Positions 17,142-27,056 of a stretch of DNA of 57,222 nt are shown piece after piece. The DNA comes from Acidobacteriaceae bacterium (GTDB lineage Bacteria; Acidobacteriota; Terriglobia; Terriglobales; Acidobacteriaceae). Every line of letters begins with the position of its first letter. Position 1 is the first letter of the stretch. Under the pieces are notes generated by a model, which made no database searches, was not told the DNA's origin, and saw only the letters and a list, made by a program, of their open reading frames with translations. The position numbers were made by a program, and so were the translations under genes. The stretch is from assembly GCA_903970395.1 (NCBI GenBank), contig CAJCIM010000210.1, forward strand, positions 1-57,222. Direction: 5' to 3'.

Positions 17142-17429
17142 GTGGAACCGATTCAAGGGCAGGAGCTGTTGGACGCTGTGATGGAGCTGCCGGGATGGGG
17201 CCTGGAGAATCACGAACTGGTTCGTGTGGTTACGTTCGAGGATTTTGTGGCGGCGATGGCATTTGTGAACCGTGTGGCCGCGGCGGCTGAAGCCGCTGGC
17301 CACCATCCTGACATCGATATCCGATATAACAAGGTGCGGCTGGCGCTGGTAACTCACGATGTGGGCAGCACCGTTACGCAGAAGGACCTGGATATGGCAC
17401 GGCAGTTGAGTGCCCTGCTGGACGAGTAA
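17142..17429 (+). CDS. Pterin-4a-carbinolamine dehydratase
   Basis: 95 aa, the usual length of the PCD/DCoH family. Residues about 50-70 (AAGHHPDIDIRYNKVRLAL) hold the paired histidines of the active site, and VTHDVGSTVTQKDLDMA is the conserved end. The enzyme dehydrates 4a-hydroxytetrahydropterin formed by aromatic amino acid hydroxylases; some bacterial members act in molybdopterin or pterin recycling instead. The start is GTG, chosen because a strong AAGGAGG precedes it. No hydroxylase gene is nearby, so the pathway is not clear from context. Confidence 0.9.
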   Translation: MEPIQGQELLDAVMELPGWGLENHELVRVVTFEDFVAAMAFVNRVAAAAEAAGHHPDIDIRYNKVRLALVTHDVGSTVTQKDLDMARQLSALLDE

Positions 17430-17455
17430 GGAGTTTTCAACGAGGTGAGATTACG

Positions 17456-17869
17456 ATGACGATGCGAGTGTTGATGACGAGTGCAGTCCTGCTGGCGGTG
17501 ACTTCCCTGCCGTCCACGATGGTTGCGGCGGCAGTGCCTGGTGCGGTTCCGGCGACGGGAACATGGGCGGTGACCGGGAATGTGCAGGGCGTTCCTGTGA
17601 CCTTGAGTTGCGCGTTGACTACCGCCGCCGATATGACGGTGAGCGGGAGCTGCCTGGACGACCAGACAAAGAGCCATCCAGTAACGGGCAAGGTGAAGGA
17701 CCAGACACTGACGTGGAGCTTCAACTCTGAGTACGAGGGCACCCCGATTACAGTGACGCTGACCGGAGTGGTGGACGAGACAGGGGCAAAGATGGCGGGC
17801 ACCATCGCTGTCGATCCGATGAATGCTGATGGTGACTTCAGCGCGACTTTGAAGCCGCAAACGACGTAG
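17456..17869 (+). CDS. Secreted protein of unknown function
   Basis: 137 aa. Residues 1-25 (MTMRVLMTSAVLLAVTSLP...) form a signal peptide with a probable cleavage after AAA. The mature part is Thr/Val/Gly rich and reads as alternating beta strands (GTWAVTGNVQGVPVTLSCALTT, VKDQTLTWSFNSEY, ITVTLTGVVDETG), suggesting a small beta-barrel or sandwich. Two cysteines may form a disulphide. It begins 26 bases after the pterin dehydratase stop, possibly in the same transcript. I recognise no family. Confidence 0.65.
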   Translation: MTMRVLMTSAVLLAVTSLPSTMVAAAVPGAVPATGTWAVTGNVQGVPVTLSCALTTAADMTVSGSCLDDQTKSHPVTGKVKDQTLTWSFNSEYEGTPITVTLTGVVDETGAKMAGTIAVDPMNADGDFSATLKPQTT

Positions 17870-18008
17870 GTTTATTGACGCCCTGTGTGAGTACGTATGT
17901 ATCGCATGGGGATGATATGGGAATCTGTTGATTCTGTAGGGCCAGAGAACGGTTTCTCAGGACATACGAGACGGTTTTAGGAGTTGAACCGTAGATTTCC
18001 ACAGGCCA

Positions 18009-18037
18009 TTGGACTTATCTCCGAAATCTGGTATAAC
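18009..18037 (+). promoter_or_regulatory. Sigma-70 promoter of the RNA candidate
   Basis: TTGGAC, a 17-base spacer and TATAAC. Transcription should begin near 18044, about 134 bases before the next start codon. Confidence 0.7.
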
Positions 18038-18043
18038 TGTTTC

Positions 18044-18166
18044 AGCGATGCTCCAGTTTGTGGAATGGAGATAGCGAAAGATCTCTCGGAAGATTCTCCC
18101 CGAGTAGCAAGTTGCGTCACTGGCCTCCCGGCATGGACAAAAGACCGTTCATGCCGTCCTTTTTTT
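18044..18166 (+). ncRNA. Candidate small RNA or attenuator leader
   Basis: Between a good promoter and a terminator with seven T's lie about 120 bases that can fold into separate hairpins: GAGAT-N8-ATCTC (around 18067), CTCGG-N10-CCGAG (around 18086) and the terminator stem. No ORF is convincing. The terminator ends 12 bases before the ATG of the next gene, so this could be a leader with conditional termination, or a free small RNA. It does not match any riboswitch consensus I can recall with confidence. Confidence 0.5.
18130..18166 (+). terminator. Intrinsic terminator of the RNA candidate
   Basis: GGCATG and CATGCC pair around a 14-base loop; GTCC and seven T's follow. The stem is only 6 bp, so it is moderately strong. 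Confidence 0.6.
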
Positions 18167-18177
18167 CTGGTTGAGGC

Positions 18178-18738
18178 ATGATAGTGACTGTGAGCGATTT
18201 TCTAGACATAACTGAGGCAGCAGGCGCGACAGCGAACGTCGAGTTACATAGGCGCGGTTTCAGCGTGGGCCGCATCGTGGCGGCGATTGCTGTGGTGTTT
18301 CTGGTGGGTGCGTTTGCGGGGCGCGTGGGGTATGTGGAGTGGCAGCGGCAGAAGAATGCATTGCGCTTGATGCGAGGAACGGTGGAGGAGTCGCTGGCGC
18401 CGGGTGAGGTGGTTGTGGTGGACGACCGGTTGCTGGGATGGGCGCTGCGCCGAGGCAGCGATGGGGTGTTACGGCAGAGTGTGTGGTCGGTGAGCCAGGA
18501 TGAGCCGGCGAGTTCCCTGCTTGCGAGGCTGCGGCAGGCGAAGACCCGCGAGATGGTGGTGGTGGCGACTCCAGATGACCTGCTGATTCAGCACCTGGAT
18601 GCCGCGGGTTTTACCGTGGCGCAGGAGGTTGGCTGGGTTCCTTGGGACCTGAAAGGCAATGGCTGGGCACTGCTTGGGCGCGGGCGGAAGAGGATCTTCT
18701 TTGCGGTGGCTCCGAAGGAGTCTGTGGGACGGCGGTAG
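18178..18738 (+). CDS. Single-pass membrane protein of unknown function
   Basis: 186 aa. A hydrophobic segment at about residues 35-52 (IVAAIAVVFLVGAFAGRVGY) anchors a C-terminal domain of about 130 aa outside the membrane or in the cytoplasm. That domain has beta-rich stretches such as GEVVVVDDRLLGWALRR and REMVVVATPDDLLIQHLDAAGFTV. I recognise no family. The ATG lies just after a terminator-like hairpin, so expression may depend on read-through. The next gene begins 47 bases downstream on the same strand. Confidence 0.6.
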   Translation: MIVTVSDFLDITEAAGATANVELHRRGFSVGRIVAAIAVVFLVGAFAGRVGYVEWQRQKNALRLMRGTVEESLAPGEVVVVDDRLLGWALRRGSDGVLRQSVWSVSQDEPASSLLARLRQAKTREMVVVATPDDLLIQHLDAAGFTVAQEVGWVPWDLKGNGWALLGRGRKRIFFAVAPKESVGRR

Positions 18739-18785
18739 GAGAGGCTGTGCGGCTGCACGATATGATCAGAGTTGTGAGGGATTCG

Positions 18786-19232
18786 ATGCGACGTGTGTTG
18801 GGATGCGTGGTTCTGGCTCTGGTAACGGTTGCGGCTTCTGCGCAGTTCTCTGACCCGGCGAGTGATGTGCCGGCGTACAACGTGGGTGCTCCGACGGTGG
18901 CGATGACGCCTCTTCTGCATGGACAGCAGCTGACGGGGCCGAACTTTGTGCACACGTACCAGGTGGCTGCGTACAAGATGGCGGCGAAGATTCCGGCGGT
19001 GCTGCACCAGGAGCCCTGCTACTGCCGTTGTGACCGCGCGCTGGGGCATGACAGCCTCCACGCGTGTTTTACGGTGTTGCATGGGGCGGAGTGCTCGACG
19101 TGCCTGCAGGAGGGGGTGTACGCGTACCGCGAGACGATGCGTGGGCAATCACCGGCGCAGATTCGTGCGGGGATTGAGCGCGGCGAGTTCATGAAGATCG
19201 ACCTGAACACGGTAACGCTACCGACCAAGTAG
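18786..19232 (+). CDS. Secreted Cys-rich protein with a CYCxC motif
   Basis: 148 aa from the ATG at 18786 (GAGGG five bases upstream); further in-frame codons upstream overlap the previous gene. A signal peptide ends near ASAQF. The mature protein has the cluster PCYCRCDRALGHDSLHACF followed by HGAECSTC, six cysteines and two histidines in about 35 residues. This resembles the PCYCGC-motif family of unknown function. Metal binding or a redox role is inference. It sits 13-16 bases upstream of the EamA gene. Confidence 0.7.
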   Translation: MRRVLGCVVLALVTVAASAQFSDPASDVPAYNVGAPTVAMTPLLHGQQLTGPNFVHTYQVAAYKMAAKIPAVLHQEPCYCRCDRALGHDSLHACFTVLHGAECSTCLQEGVYAYRETMRGQSPAQIRAGIERGEFMKIDLNTVTLPTK

Positions 19233-19248
19233 GCATGGGGAGCACGTG

Positions 19249-19668
19249 ATGAGCTGGGTCTTCTGGGCGATACTTTCGGCGGTGTTTGCGGCGGGAACGG
19301 CGTTGCTGGCGAAGGTGGGCGTGGAGCATATTGACTCCAACCTGGCGACTGCGATACGGACGACGGTGATCCTAGTGTTTACGTGGGCGATTGTGGTGGC
19401 TCGCGATCTGCATGGCGGGGTGCCGACGATCGAGCGGAGGAGCTGGGTGTTTCTGGTTCTCTCCGGACTGTGCACGGGATGCAGCTGGCTTTGCTACTTT
19501 CGAGCGCTGCAGCTTGGGCCAGTAAGTGGTGTGGCGCCGATCGACAAGCTGAGCGTGGCGATTGTGATTGTCGCGGGGTGGTTGTTCTTTGGCGAGAGCA
19601 TGACGCCGGCGAAGATGGTGGGCGGTGCGCTGGTGACCGCGGGCGCGCTGGTGATTGCGTTCGCGTGA
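19249..19668 (+). CDS. EamA-family (drug/metabolite transporter) membrane protein, single repeat
   Basis: 139 aa from the ATG at 19249 (GTG at 19246 is an alternative). About five hydrophobic segments cover nearly the whole chain. The end ASxW-like LQLGPVSGVAPIDKLSVAIVIVAGWLFFGESMTPAKMVGGALVTAGALVI is typical of the EamA fold. Most family transporters have two such repeats (about 300 aa); this has one, so it should work as a dimer, like small members of the superfamily. The substrate is unknown. Confidence 0.8.
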   Translation: MSWVFWAILSAVFAAGTALLAKVGVEHIDSNLATAIRTTVILVFTWAIVVARDLHGGVPTIERRSWVFLVLSGLCTGCSWLCYFRALQLGPVSGVAPIDKLSVAIVIVAGWLFFGESMTPAKMVGGALVTAGALVIAFA

Positions 19669-19697
19669 GAGCGCACAGCACAGCAAGTTCATACGCG

Positions 19698-19703
19698 TAT
19701 AAT
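19698..19703 (+). promoter_or_regulatory. -10 box of the tmRNA gene
   Basis: A perfect TATAAT, 52 bases before the mature tmRNA 5' end, leaving a leader to be removed by RNase P. The -35 region (about 19675) is poor. Confidence 0.6.
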
Positions 19704-19754
19704 GAAGACAGTTCTTTGAGTGCCCCAATGCAATGTTGGGCCAGTTCCCTGAGT

Positions 19755-20109
19755 GGGGGCGTCACGGCTTCGACGGGATTGCTTGCGGCAGAGAGGCATG
19801 CCGGGGTGTGAACACCCGTAATCGCTCACAAAACTATAAGTGCCGAACCTCAATTCGCGCTTGCTGCTTAATTTAATTAAGTAGCCGATTGCTTCCGCTT
19901 CGCCTACGGGCGGATACCAATCGTCGCACAGTAGGCTGGTCCGCGGGGCTCCGCCTGAGCGCCAAGGACGAGACCAATCAGGCTGGTGGCCGCAACATCT
20001 TCGCCCGTTCTAAGTGGCGGCTACGAGACAAAGATGATACGGGAAAAGCATGAATGCTCTCTGTTGTTGGTTTTTTCGGACGTGGGTTCGACTCCCACCG
20101 CCTCCACCA
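19755..20109 (+). ncRNA. ssrA: Transfer-messenger RNA (tmRNA)
   Basis: 355 nt. The 5' end GGGGGCGTCACGGCTTCGAC and the 3' end GGTTCGACTCCCACCGCCTCCACCA form the tRNA-like domain; the acceptor stem GGGGGCG/CGCCTCC pairs with one G-U, and CCA is encoded. The tag begins at GCC (19842) and ends at TAA (19869-19871): AEPQFALAA, with the usual ALAA proteolysis signal. tmRNA with SmpB rescues stalled ribosomes. It is a one-piece tmRNA, not permuted. Confidence 0.97.
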
Positions 20110-20434
20110 TATTATTTACAAATACTTACGAATACTTTGAAATGCTGTGCACGATACACGTGCGATAGATGCATCATGCTTACGCTCTATCGACGGCATT
20201 TGAAGGCTGTTCTCAACCTTCTGACCGCTTCTATAAGCGTTGCGCCTGCCCTATTTGGGTAGAGGACACGGCCATCTTCTGTCTGTCTGGCGAGATTGCC
20301 ACGGTAGACGAGGAACAGAATCGCTTTGCTCCCCAGAACTTCAGGAGGCGATAGACAGTGTTCACGGCTGTAAAGAAATAACCCATCTCTACTACTCTCT
20401 ACTCTTTACTGCCTACTCACTACTGTCTGCTTTT
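20110..20434. other. Intergenic region between tmRNA and tRNA-Glu
   Basis: 325 bases. tmRNA 3' ends are common integration sites, but I see no integrase or repeat of the tmRNA end here. A CT-rich stretch of imperfect CTACT units occupies about 20385-20430. Short ORFs here look random. Confidence 0.5.
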
Positions 20435-20512
20435 TGGCGTCCCCGACGGGATTCGAACCGCGTGTTTACGCCATGAGTGTGGCGTCGTCCTGGGCCGCTG
20501 GACGACGGGGAC
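20435..20512 (-). tRNA. tRNA-Glu (CTC), probably degenerate
   Basis: 78 nt including encoded CCA. The acceptor stem GTCCCCG/CGGGGAC, the D-arm AGCGGCCCAGGAC and the TTCGAAT T-loop are those of tRNA-Glu. Two one-base insertions relative to the normal 76 nt are visible. The anticodon loop ACACTCAT has eight bases and A instead of the universal U before CTC. The T-stem reads ACGCGG opposite CCCGT, needing a bulged C. It may be a non-functional copy or an unusual variant. Confidence 0.7.
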
Positions 20513-20605
20513 TAGTTGCAAAGCTGCTGCGATGAAGGAGGCAACGGCAGCCCGCAGACATCGCGGCCGCCCTCGCCTCCTTCATTTTACCTTGCGTTTG
20601 TTTTA

Positions 20606-21922
20606 CTAAAACAGGCGACGGTTCAGCAGATTCTCCAGGCGCTCCTGCTTGCCCGAACGCGGCGCCGGGTTCACACCGTTCGCCAGCGTCTTCTCCGAGA
20701 TCTGCTCCAGCGTCAGCGACCCATCCAGCATCGCCTTCGCTTCAGGCTTGTCCCAGCCTGCGTAACGCTCGGCGACCGCGGCCTTCAGCTCACCGGCTTC
20801 CACCAGCGCAGCCGCATTCAAAAACGCGCGCGCACACAGGTCCACGGCCCCTACATGTGCGTGCACAAGGTCCTCCGGCTCAATCGACTGACGGCGAATC
20901 TTCGCGTCGAAGTTCAACCCACCCTTGCCGATTCCGCCGCCTAGAATCACCTGGTACAGAGCCAGCGTCATCGCCTGCAGATCATTCGGGAACTGGTCCG
21001 TATCCCAACCCAGCAACGGATCTCCGCGGTTCACATCGAGCGAACCCAGGATGTTCAGCGAGGCCGCCGTCGCAATCTCATGCTCAAAGCTATGCCCTGC
21101 CAACAGCGCGTGGTTGGCCTCGAGGTTCACCTTCACCTCGCCCTCCAACCCATGCTTCTTCAGGAAGCCATACACCGTCGCCGTATCGAAGTCATACTGG
21201 TGAGCGGTCGGCTCCTTGGGCTTCGGCTCAATCAGAATCTGGCCATCGAAACCGATCTTGTGCTTATACTCCACCACCAGGTTTAGGAAGCGTCCCAAAT
21301 GGTTCAGCTCGCGACCCATATCGGTGTTCAGCAGTGTCTCGTAGCCTTCACGCCCGCCCCACAAAACATAGTTGCTGCCACCAAGCTGCTTGGTCGCATC
21401 CATGCAATGCTTCACGGTCGTCGCGCTGTACGCGAACACATCCGGATCAGGGTTCGTCGCGGCACCGGACATAAACCGAGGATGCGAGAACAGGTTCGCC
21501 GTACCCCACAGCAGCTTAGCCTTGCTGCCTTCCATCTTCTTCGCGAGATACTCCACCATCGCCTGAAAGTTCTTCAGCGACTCTTTCAGGTCCGCGCCTT
21601 CAGGAGCGATGTCGCGATCATGGAAGGTATAAAACGGCAGGTCTAGCACTCGGAACAGTTCGAACGCGGCATCCGCCTTCTCGCGAGCACCTTCCATCGC
21701 ATCGGAGCGTGTCATCCACGGCCGGTTCAGCGTCGGCGCGCCAAACGGGTCGCTGCCGTTCATAGCCAGGCTGTGCCAGTACGCAATCGCAAACCGCAGG
21801 TGCTCACTCAGGGGTTTACCCAATACCACGTGGTTAGGGTCATACCAGCGATAGGCCAGGGGTTTCTGGCTCTCACGGCCTTCAAAGTGAATAGTCTCCA
21901 GTTCACCAAAAAATGGGGGCAT
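20606..21922 (-). CDS. xylA: Xylose isomerase
   Basis: 438 aa, matching the class II xylose isomerases (E. coli 440 aa). Visible signatures: [13 protein letters not shown] (catalytic His), [56 protein letters not shown] (metal-ligand Glu and catalytic Lys), [15 protein letters not shown] and [21 protein letters not shown]. It converts D-xylose to D-xylulose with divalent metals. A clear AAGGTGAGAG precedes the ATG. No xylulokinase gene is adjacent; a ROK regulator is divergent across 281 bases, so control by it is likely. Confidence 0.97.
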   Translation of the reverse strand: MPPFFGELETIHFEGRESQKPLAYRWYDPNHVVLGKPLSEHLRFAIAYWHSLAMNGSDPFGAPTLNRPWMTRSDAMEGAREKADAAFELFRVLDLPFYTFHDRDIAPEGADLKESLKNFQAMVEYLAKKMEGSKAKLLWGTANLFSHPRFMSGAATNPDPDVFAYSATTVKHCMDATKQLGGSNYVLWGGREGYETLLNTDMGRELNHLGRFLNLVVEYKHKIGFDGQILIEPKPKEPTAHQYDFDTATVYGFLKKHGLEGEVKVNLEANHALLAGHSFEHEIATAASLNILGSLDVNRGDPLLGWDTDQFPNDLQAMTLALYQVILGGGIGKGGLNFDAKIRRQSIEPEDLVHAHVGAVDLCARAFLNAAALVEAGELKAAVAERYAGWDKPEAKAMLDGSLTLEQISEKTLANGVNPAPRSGKQERLENLLNRRLF

Positions 21923-22106
21923 CGTCTCTCACCTTTCCTACCAGTAATGCTGTGTCGACCGGGTTCCCGCCCTCGCCACGCTACCGGGTCTTGCAACAGT
22001 AATTTCTCCAGCCAAACAACTATATCAGCGGATACCCTCCTCTGCGCATTTTCGCCGGAATCTCCCCCGATACAGGAGCAGAATCAACGCGAAAGAAGGT
22101 GTATCT

Positions 22107-22127
22107 TTGATCAGACATCTATTGATC
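22107..22127. promoter_or_regulatory. Possible regulator site between xylA and the ROK gene
   Basis: Two direct TTGATC copies 15 bases apart in the divergent spacer 21923-22203. They may be ROK-protein half-sites or coincidence. Confidence 0.25.
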
Positions 22128-22203
22128 TCATCCGTCGTCATGCGAGGCGGCCAACTTCCGCCTGAGGCGAGACACTATTCCTAACCGTACCCCAGGCCGA
22201 CCC

Positions 22204-23487
22204 ATGTCGAACGTCATCCCCAGCCACCGCCAGCGCACCAAGGGCATGCAACGCATCGACCTTGCTTACGCGGAGTTGGCCTCCAGCGAGGTCGTCCGCG
22301 ACATCAACCGCGACGTCGTTCTTGAACTGATCCGCACGCGCCAGCCCATCTCCCGCGCCGACCTCTCGCGCAGCACCGGACTGCAGCCCAGCACGATCTC
22401 CTCCATCGCCGAGCAGCTCATCGGCGAACGCTGGGTTATAGAAGGCCCCGCCGCACTCCGCCCACGAGGACGCCGACCCACCCTTCTATCCATCAACCCC
22501 GGCATGGTCATCGTCGTAGCAGACGTCCGCCCCAACCAGGCCATCGTCGGCGTCGTGGACCTCAACGGCCGCTTCCTGTCGCGCGAATCGCTACCTCTCG
22601 TCGCCGACCCTGAACGCGGCGTCCGCAACCTCATCGCCTGCATCGAACGCCTGATCCCTCAGCATCCGGACAAATCCTTCGAAGGACTCGGCATCATCCT
22701 GCCCGGCCGCGTCGACCCCACCACCGAGCAGCTCATCCTCGCCCCAAACCTGCCATGGGCCGGTTACGACATCAAAAAAGCGATTCAGGCCGCCATCCCC
22801 CTGCAGGTCGAGATGGACAACGACGCCAACGCCTGCATGTTGGCTGAGCTTTGGTTCGGCCGCATGGAAGGCGTCCGCAACGCCGTCCTGGTCACCATCA
22901 CCGAAGGCGTCGGCGCGGCCATTCTCGCCAACGGACAGCTCCTCACCGGCCGTTCCGGCCTCGCCGGCGAGTTCGGTCACCTCTGCCTCGACCCCAACGG
23001 GCCAGTCTGCGGCTGCGGCCGCAAAGGCTGCTGGGAGGTCTTCGCCTCCACCCGTGCCGCTATCGGCTACTTCCAGGAGCTTCGCAAACAAGCCGGCCGC
23101 CCCGAGCAACCCGCCCCCACCAGCTTCGAGCTCATCAACCTCGCCGAGGACGGCGACGCTGACGCCATTGAGGCGCTCAACCGCCAGGCTCACTATATGG
23201 GACAGGGTCTGCGCATCATCGTTACTGCGCTCTCGCCGGAGCTCGTCCTGCTCAACGGCGGCCTCACCTCGGCATGGGACCGCTTCGGCCCCATCGTCGA
23301 AGCCGAACTCGCCCAAAATATCCTCACCGGAACGCCGCCGCGCATCGTGGTCACCAGCGACGTGGAGCTCGCCCGCCTGCGCGGAGCCGCCGCCCTGGTG
23401 CTGCAACGCCACGCCGGCTACAGCCGATCCAACGCCTCCGACGGCAAACCCGTCCGCCGCAAACGCTCCCCCAAAAAGAACGCCTGA
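22204..23487 (+). CDS. ROK-family transcriptional regulator, XylR/NagC-like
   Basis: 427 aa, long enough for an N-terminal winged helix (about residues 25-90, LIRTRQPISRADLSRSTGLQPSTISSIAEQLI) plus a ROK sugar-binding domain. The latter shows LPGRVDP, DNDANACMLAELWFG, GLAGEFGHLCLDPNGP and the zinc motif CGCGRKGCWE. Sugar-responsive repression of the divergent xylA is inferred from position. A Lys/Arg-rich tail of about 25 residues is unusual. A palindromic element follows the stop. Confidence 0.9.
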   Translation: MSNVIPSHRQRTKGMQRIDLAYAELASSEVVRDINRDVVLELIRTRQPISRADLSRSTGLQPSTISSIAEQLIGERWVIEGPAALRPRGRRPTLLSINPGMVIVVADVRPNQAIVGVVDLNGRFLSRESLPLVADPERGVRNLIACIERLIPQHPDKSFEGLGIILPGRVDPTTEQLILAPNLPWAGYDIKKAIQAAIPLQVEMDNDANACMLAELWFGRMEGVRNAVLVTITEGVGAAILANGQLLTGRSGLAGEFGHLCLDPNGPVCGCGRKGCWEVFASTRAAIGYFQELRKQAGRPEQPAPTSFELINLAEDGDADAIEALNRQAHYMGQGLRIIVTALSPELVLLNGGLTSAWDRFGPIVEAELAQNILTGTPPRIVVTSDVELARLRGAAALVLQRHAGYSRSNASDGKPVRRKRSPKKNA

Positions 23488-23516
23488 GCAGCTATTTGTT
23501 TGTGTCTTTATTTGTC

Positions 23517-23593
23517 ATTCCCGAAGGGAATCTGCGTTTGCTTTTGCCGTAGCAAGTGCCGAAGGCGCGAACGCACTCAAGGAAACGGCAAAA
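23517..23593. repeat. Palindromic element before blaI
   Basis: ATTCCC-GAA-GGGAAT followed by a larger inverted repeat, TTTTGCCGT (23542-23550) with ACGGCAAAA (23585-23593). It resembles dispersed acidobacterial extragenic elements and may terminate the ROK transcript. Confidence 0.55.
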
Positions 23594-23604
23594 CCCCTCC
23601 CGCT

Positions 23605-23620
23605 AACTAATCGATTAGTT
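23605..23620. promoter_or_regulatory. BlaI-type operator at the blaI promoter
   Basis: AACTAAT-CG-ATTAGTT, a perfect 16-bp palindrome, eight bases before a TATAAC -10 box (23628-23633), so it covers the -35 and spacer. The same palindrome with a TC centre occurs at 25470 in htrA. Autoregulation by BlaI is inferred. Confidence 0.7.
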
Positions 23621-23663
23621 CCTCGTCTATAACAGTGAGAGCAGTTCGACTCACCCGAAGACG

Positions 23664-24098
23664 ATGCCACCGAAACGTTCCATCACGCTGACCGAAGCTG
23701 AACTCAGACTGATGAAGCTACTCTGGGTGCGCGGCGAATCGGCCGTGGCACAGCTGGTCGAGGCCGTCTCCGATCAGGCGCCGCTGGCCTACACCTCCGT
23801 ACTCACCACGCTCCGCATCCTGGAGCGCAAAGGCTACGTCACGCACCGCCAGGAGGGCCGGGCCTTCCTCTACAGCCCTTGTGTCGCCGAACGCGAGGCC
23901 GGCAGCTCCGAGGTCCGCCATCTTATCCAACGCTTCTTCGGAAACTCCCGCGAACGGCTACTGCTCTCCCTGCTGGATAATGGCGAGGTCACCCCGGACG
24001 AACTCAAGCGCCTCAAGGAACTGATCGCGCAGGCACCGGACGACGAGCCAGTCTCTCAACAGGAACACTCGACAGCACAGGAGCCCGCAAATGAATAG
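23664..24098 (+). CDS. BlaI/MecI/CopY-family repressor
   Basis: 144 aa. The N-terminal winged helix reads ITLTEAELRLMKLLWVRGESAVAQLVEAV and TSVLTTLRILERKGYVTHRQEGRAFLYSP, typical of BlaI. The C-terminal dimerisation part contains FFGNSRERLLLSLLDNGE. It lacks a lactamase gene nearby. The stop overlaps the start of the blaR1-like gene by eight bases, so the two are translationally coupled. In known systems the partner protease inactivates BlaI on signal. The Gln/Glu-rich tail is longer than in staphylococcal BlaI (126 aa). Confidence 0.9.
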   Translation: MPPKRSITLTEAELRLMKLLWVRGESAVAQLVEAVSDQAPLAYTSVLTTLRILERKGYVTHRQEGRAFLYSPCVAEREAGSSEVRHLIQRFFGNSRERLLLSLLDNGEVTPDELKRLKELIAQAPDDEPVSQQEHSTAQEPANE

Positions 24099-25419
24099 CC
24101 TGCTCCAAGTCATCGCTCCTCTCTCCGCAGCGCTCGCCGGCGCTCTGGTTGCCGCCATCTGGCAGGGGACACTCATCGTCCTGCTCACGCTCGTCGGCCT
24201 GCGCCTCTTCCCTGCTATCTCCGCCGCGGCACGCTCTATCGTCTGGCTCGCAGCGCTGGTGCTGCTGGCTCTGCTGAACGCTCTGCCGTTGTTCCCTATC
24301 CATACTGCAAGCACGGTCGCCGAGCACAACGCCGCTCTGAATGTCCCCGTGCTGCACGTAGACCCACGCTGGAGCATCGCTCTTACCGCCATCTGGATAC
24401 TTCTCTCGCTGGCGCGTGCAGCGCAGTTGCTGCGCAGCGTCGCCGCTCTACACAACCTCTCGCGCCGCGCAGAACCATTGTCTATCGGTGCCGTTCCATC
24501 GACGCTGTTGCAACATCACGACGGAAGACAGGTTCAAGTCTGCGCCTCCATGGATGTCGATCGCCCGAGCGTCGTCGGCTTCTTTGCACCGAAGATCCTG
24601 CTACCAGCCGATCTCATCGCAACCCTCACGCCAGCGACGCTTGAACCCGTCCTGCGCCACGAGATGGAGCACCTTCGCCGTCGCGACGATTGGACGAACC
24701 TGCTACAAAAACTCGCGCTGGTTCTCTTCCCGCTCAGCCCTGCATTGATGTGGGTAGAGCGGCGCCTCTGCGAGGAGCGCGAATTGGCCTGCGACGACGG
24801 TGTGCTGCGCGCCACCGGTGCTCGCAAGGCCTACGCCGTCTGTCTCGCCAACCTCGCTGAGCACTCGTTGCTACGCAAGAGCCTAACCCTCGCGTTGGGA
24901 GCATGGGACCGCCGCACCGCGCTCGAACACCGCATCCGCCGCATCCTGTACCAGCCCACGCAGCATATGAGCAACCCCATGACCACCGCAGCCGTCGTTG
25001 TCCTGGTGCTCGGAGCCGTGGGCAGTTCCTGCATCGTCGCACGCGCACCGCAAATAGTCAGCTTCACGGCAAACGCACCGGTTGGCCACATCGTTACGCC
25101 GCAAGTCGCCGCTCCGCAGGTCATCCAGACGTTGCAGGCAACGGCTCCCCCAGCTCCTGTAGCGCTACCCGCTGCCCATGCAACGCTGGTGAAGGCCGAA
25201 GTCCCCACGACCACGGCCACCGCCATCCCGGTCGAACAGCCAGCACTCCGCAACGCATCGGCGAGCCGCCCACATTCCACTTACAGACGCCTGCGCATGA
25301 CACAGATCCGATGGCAGCAGAGAGCGGAAGAGCAGCTCCAGCCCGACGAGGAGCCTGAGATCGAGTTCACCTACGCCGCCGTCCGTGTTCCAGATGGCTG
25401 GCTCATCATCAAACTATAA
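24091..25419 (+). CDS. BlaR1-like M56 membrane metallopeptidase
   Basis: 442 aa. Hydrophobic segments lie at about residues 14-50, 52-70 and 85-105, with another near 295-315. The zinc motif is H190-E-M-E-H194 in VLRHEMEHLRRRDDW, followed by ERELACDDGVL, whose glutamate should be the third ligand. BlaR1/MecR1 proteins signal by cutting the cognate repressor. Here no penicillin-binding sensor domain follows; the extracytoplasmic C-terminus is a Pro/Ala-rich tail of about 115 aa, so the signal is unlikely to be a beta-lactam bound covalently. It is coupled to blaI and followed by htrA 39 bases downstream. Confidence 0.88.
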   Translation: MNSLLQVIAPLSAALAGALVAAIWQGTLIVLLTLVGLRLFPAISAAARSIVWLAALVLLALLNALPLFPIHTASTVAEHNAALNVPVLHVDPRWSIALTAIWILLSLARAAQLLRSVAALHNLSRRAEPLSIGAVPSTLLQHHDGRQVQVCASMDVDRPSVVGFFAPKILLPADLIATLTPATLEPVLRHEMEHLRRRDDWTNLLQKLALVLFPLSPALMWVERRLCEERELACDDGVLRATGARKAYAVCLANLAEHSLLRKSLTLALGAWDRRTALEHRIRRILYQPTQHMSNPMTTAAVVVLVLGAVGSSCIVARAPQIVSFTANAPVGHIVTPQVAAPQVIQTLQATAPPAPVALPAAHATLVKAEVPTTTATAIPVEQPALRNASASRPHSTYRRLRMTQIRWQQRAEEQLQPDEEPEIEFTYAAVRVPDGWLIIKL

Positions 25420-25458
25420 CCACCTTAAACCTCAACAAACCTCAACCTGGAGTTACCC

Positions 25459-27009
<1,551 letters not shown>

Positions 27010-27022
27010 CGCATCGCCAACC

Positions 27023-27051
27023 CAGGGCCGTCGCTACTCGCGGCGGCCCTG
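27023..27051 (+). terminator. Hairpin after htrA
   Basis: CAGGGCCG pairs with CGGCCCTG over a 13-base loop, followed by CGCATTT. It lies between convergent genes and may serve both. Confidence 0.65.
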
Positions 27052-27056
27052 CGCAT

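Noticed and set aside
17984-18181. 65-codon ORF across the RNA candidate
   Set aside because: It spans promoter, hairpins and terminator, has no ribosome binding site and no recognisable pattern.
20110-20434. Integrated element at the tmRNA 3' end
   Set aside because: No integrase, no repeat of the tmRNA end and no phage-like gene between tmRNA and tRNA-Glu.
22591-23412. 273-codon ORF antisense to the ROK regulator
   Set aside because: Shadow of a gene with clear domain signatures; Asp/Glu/Gly/Val-rich as expected for antisense.
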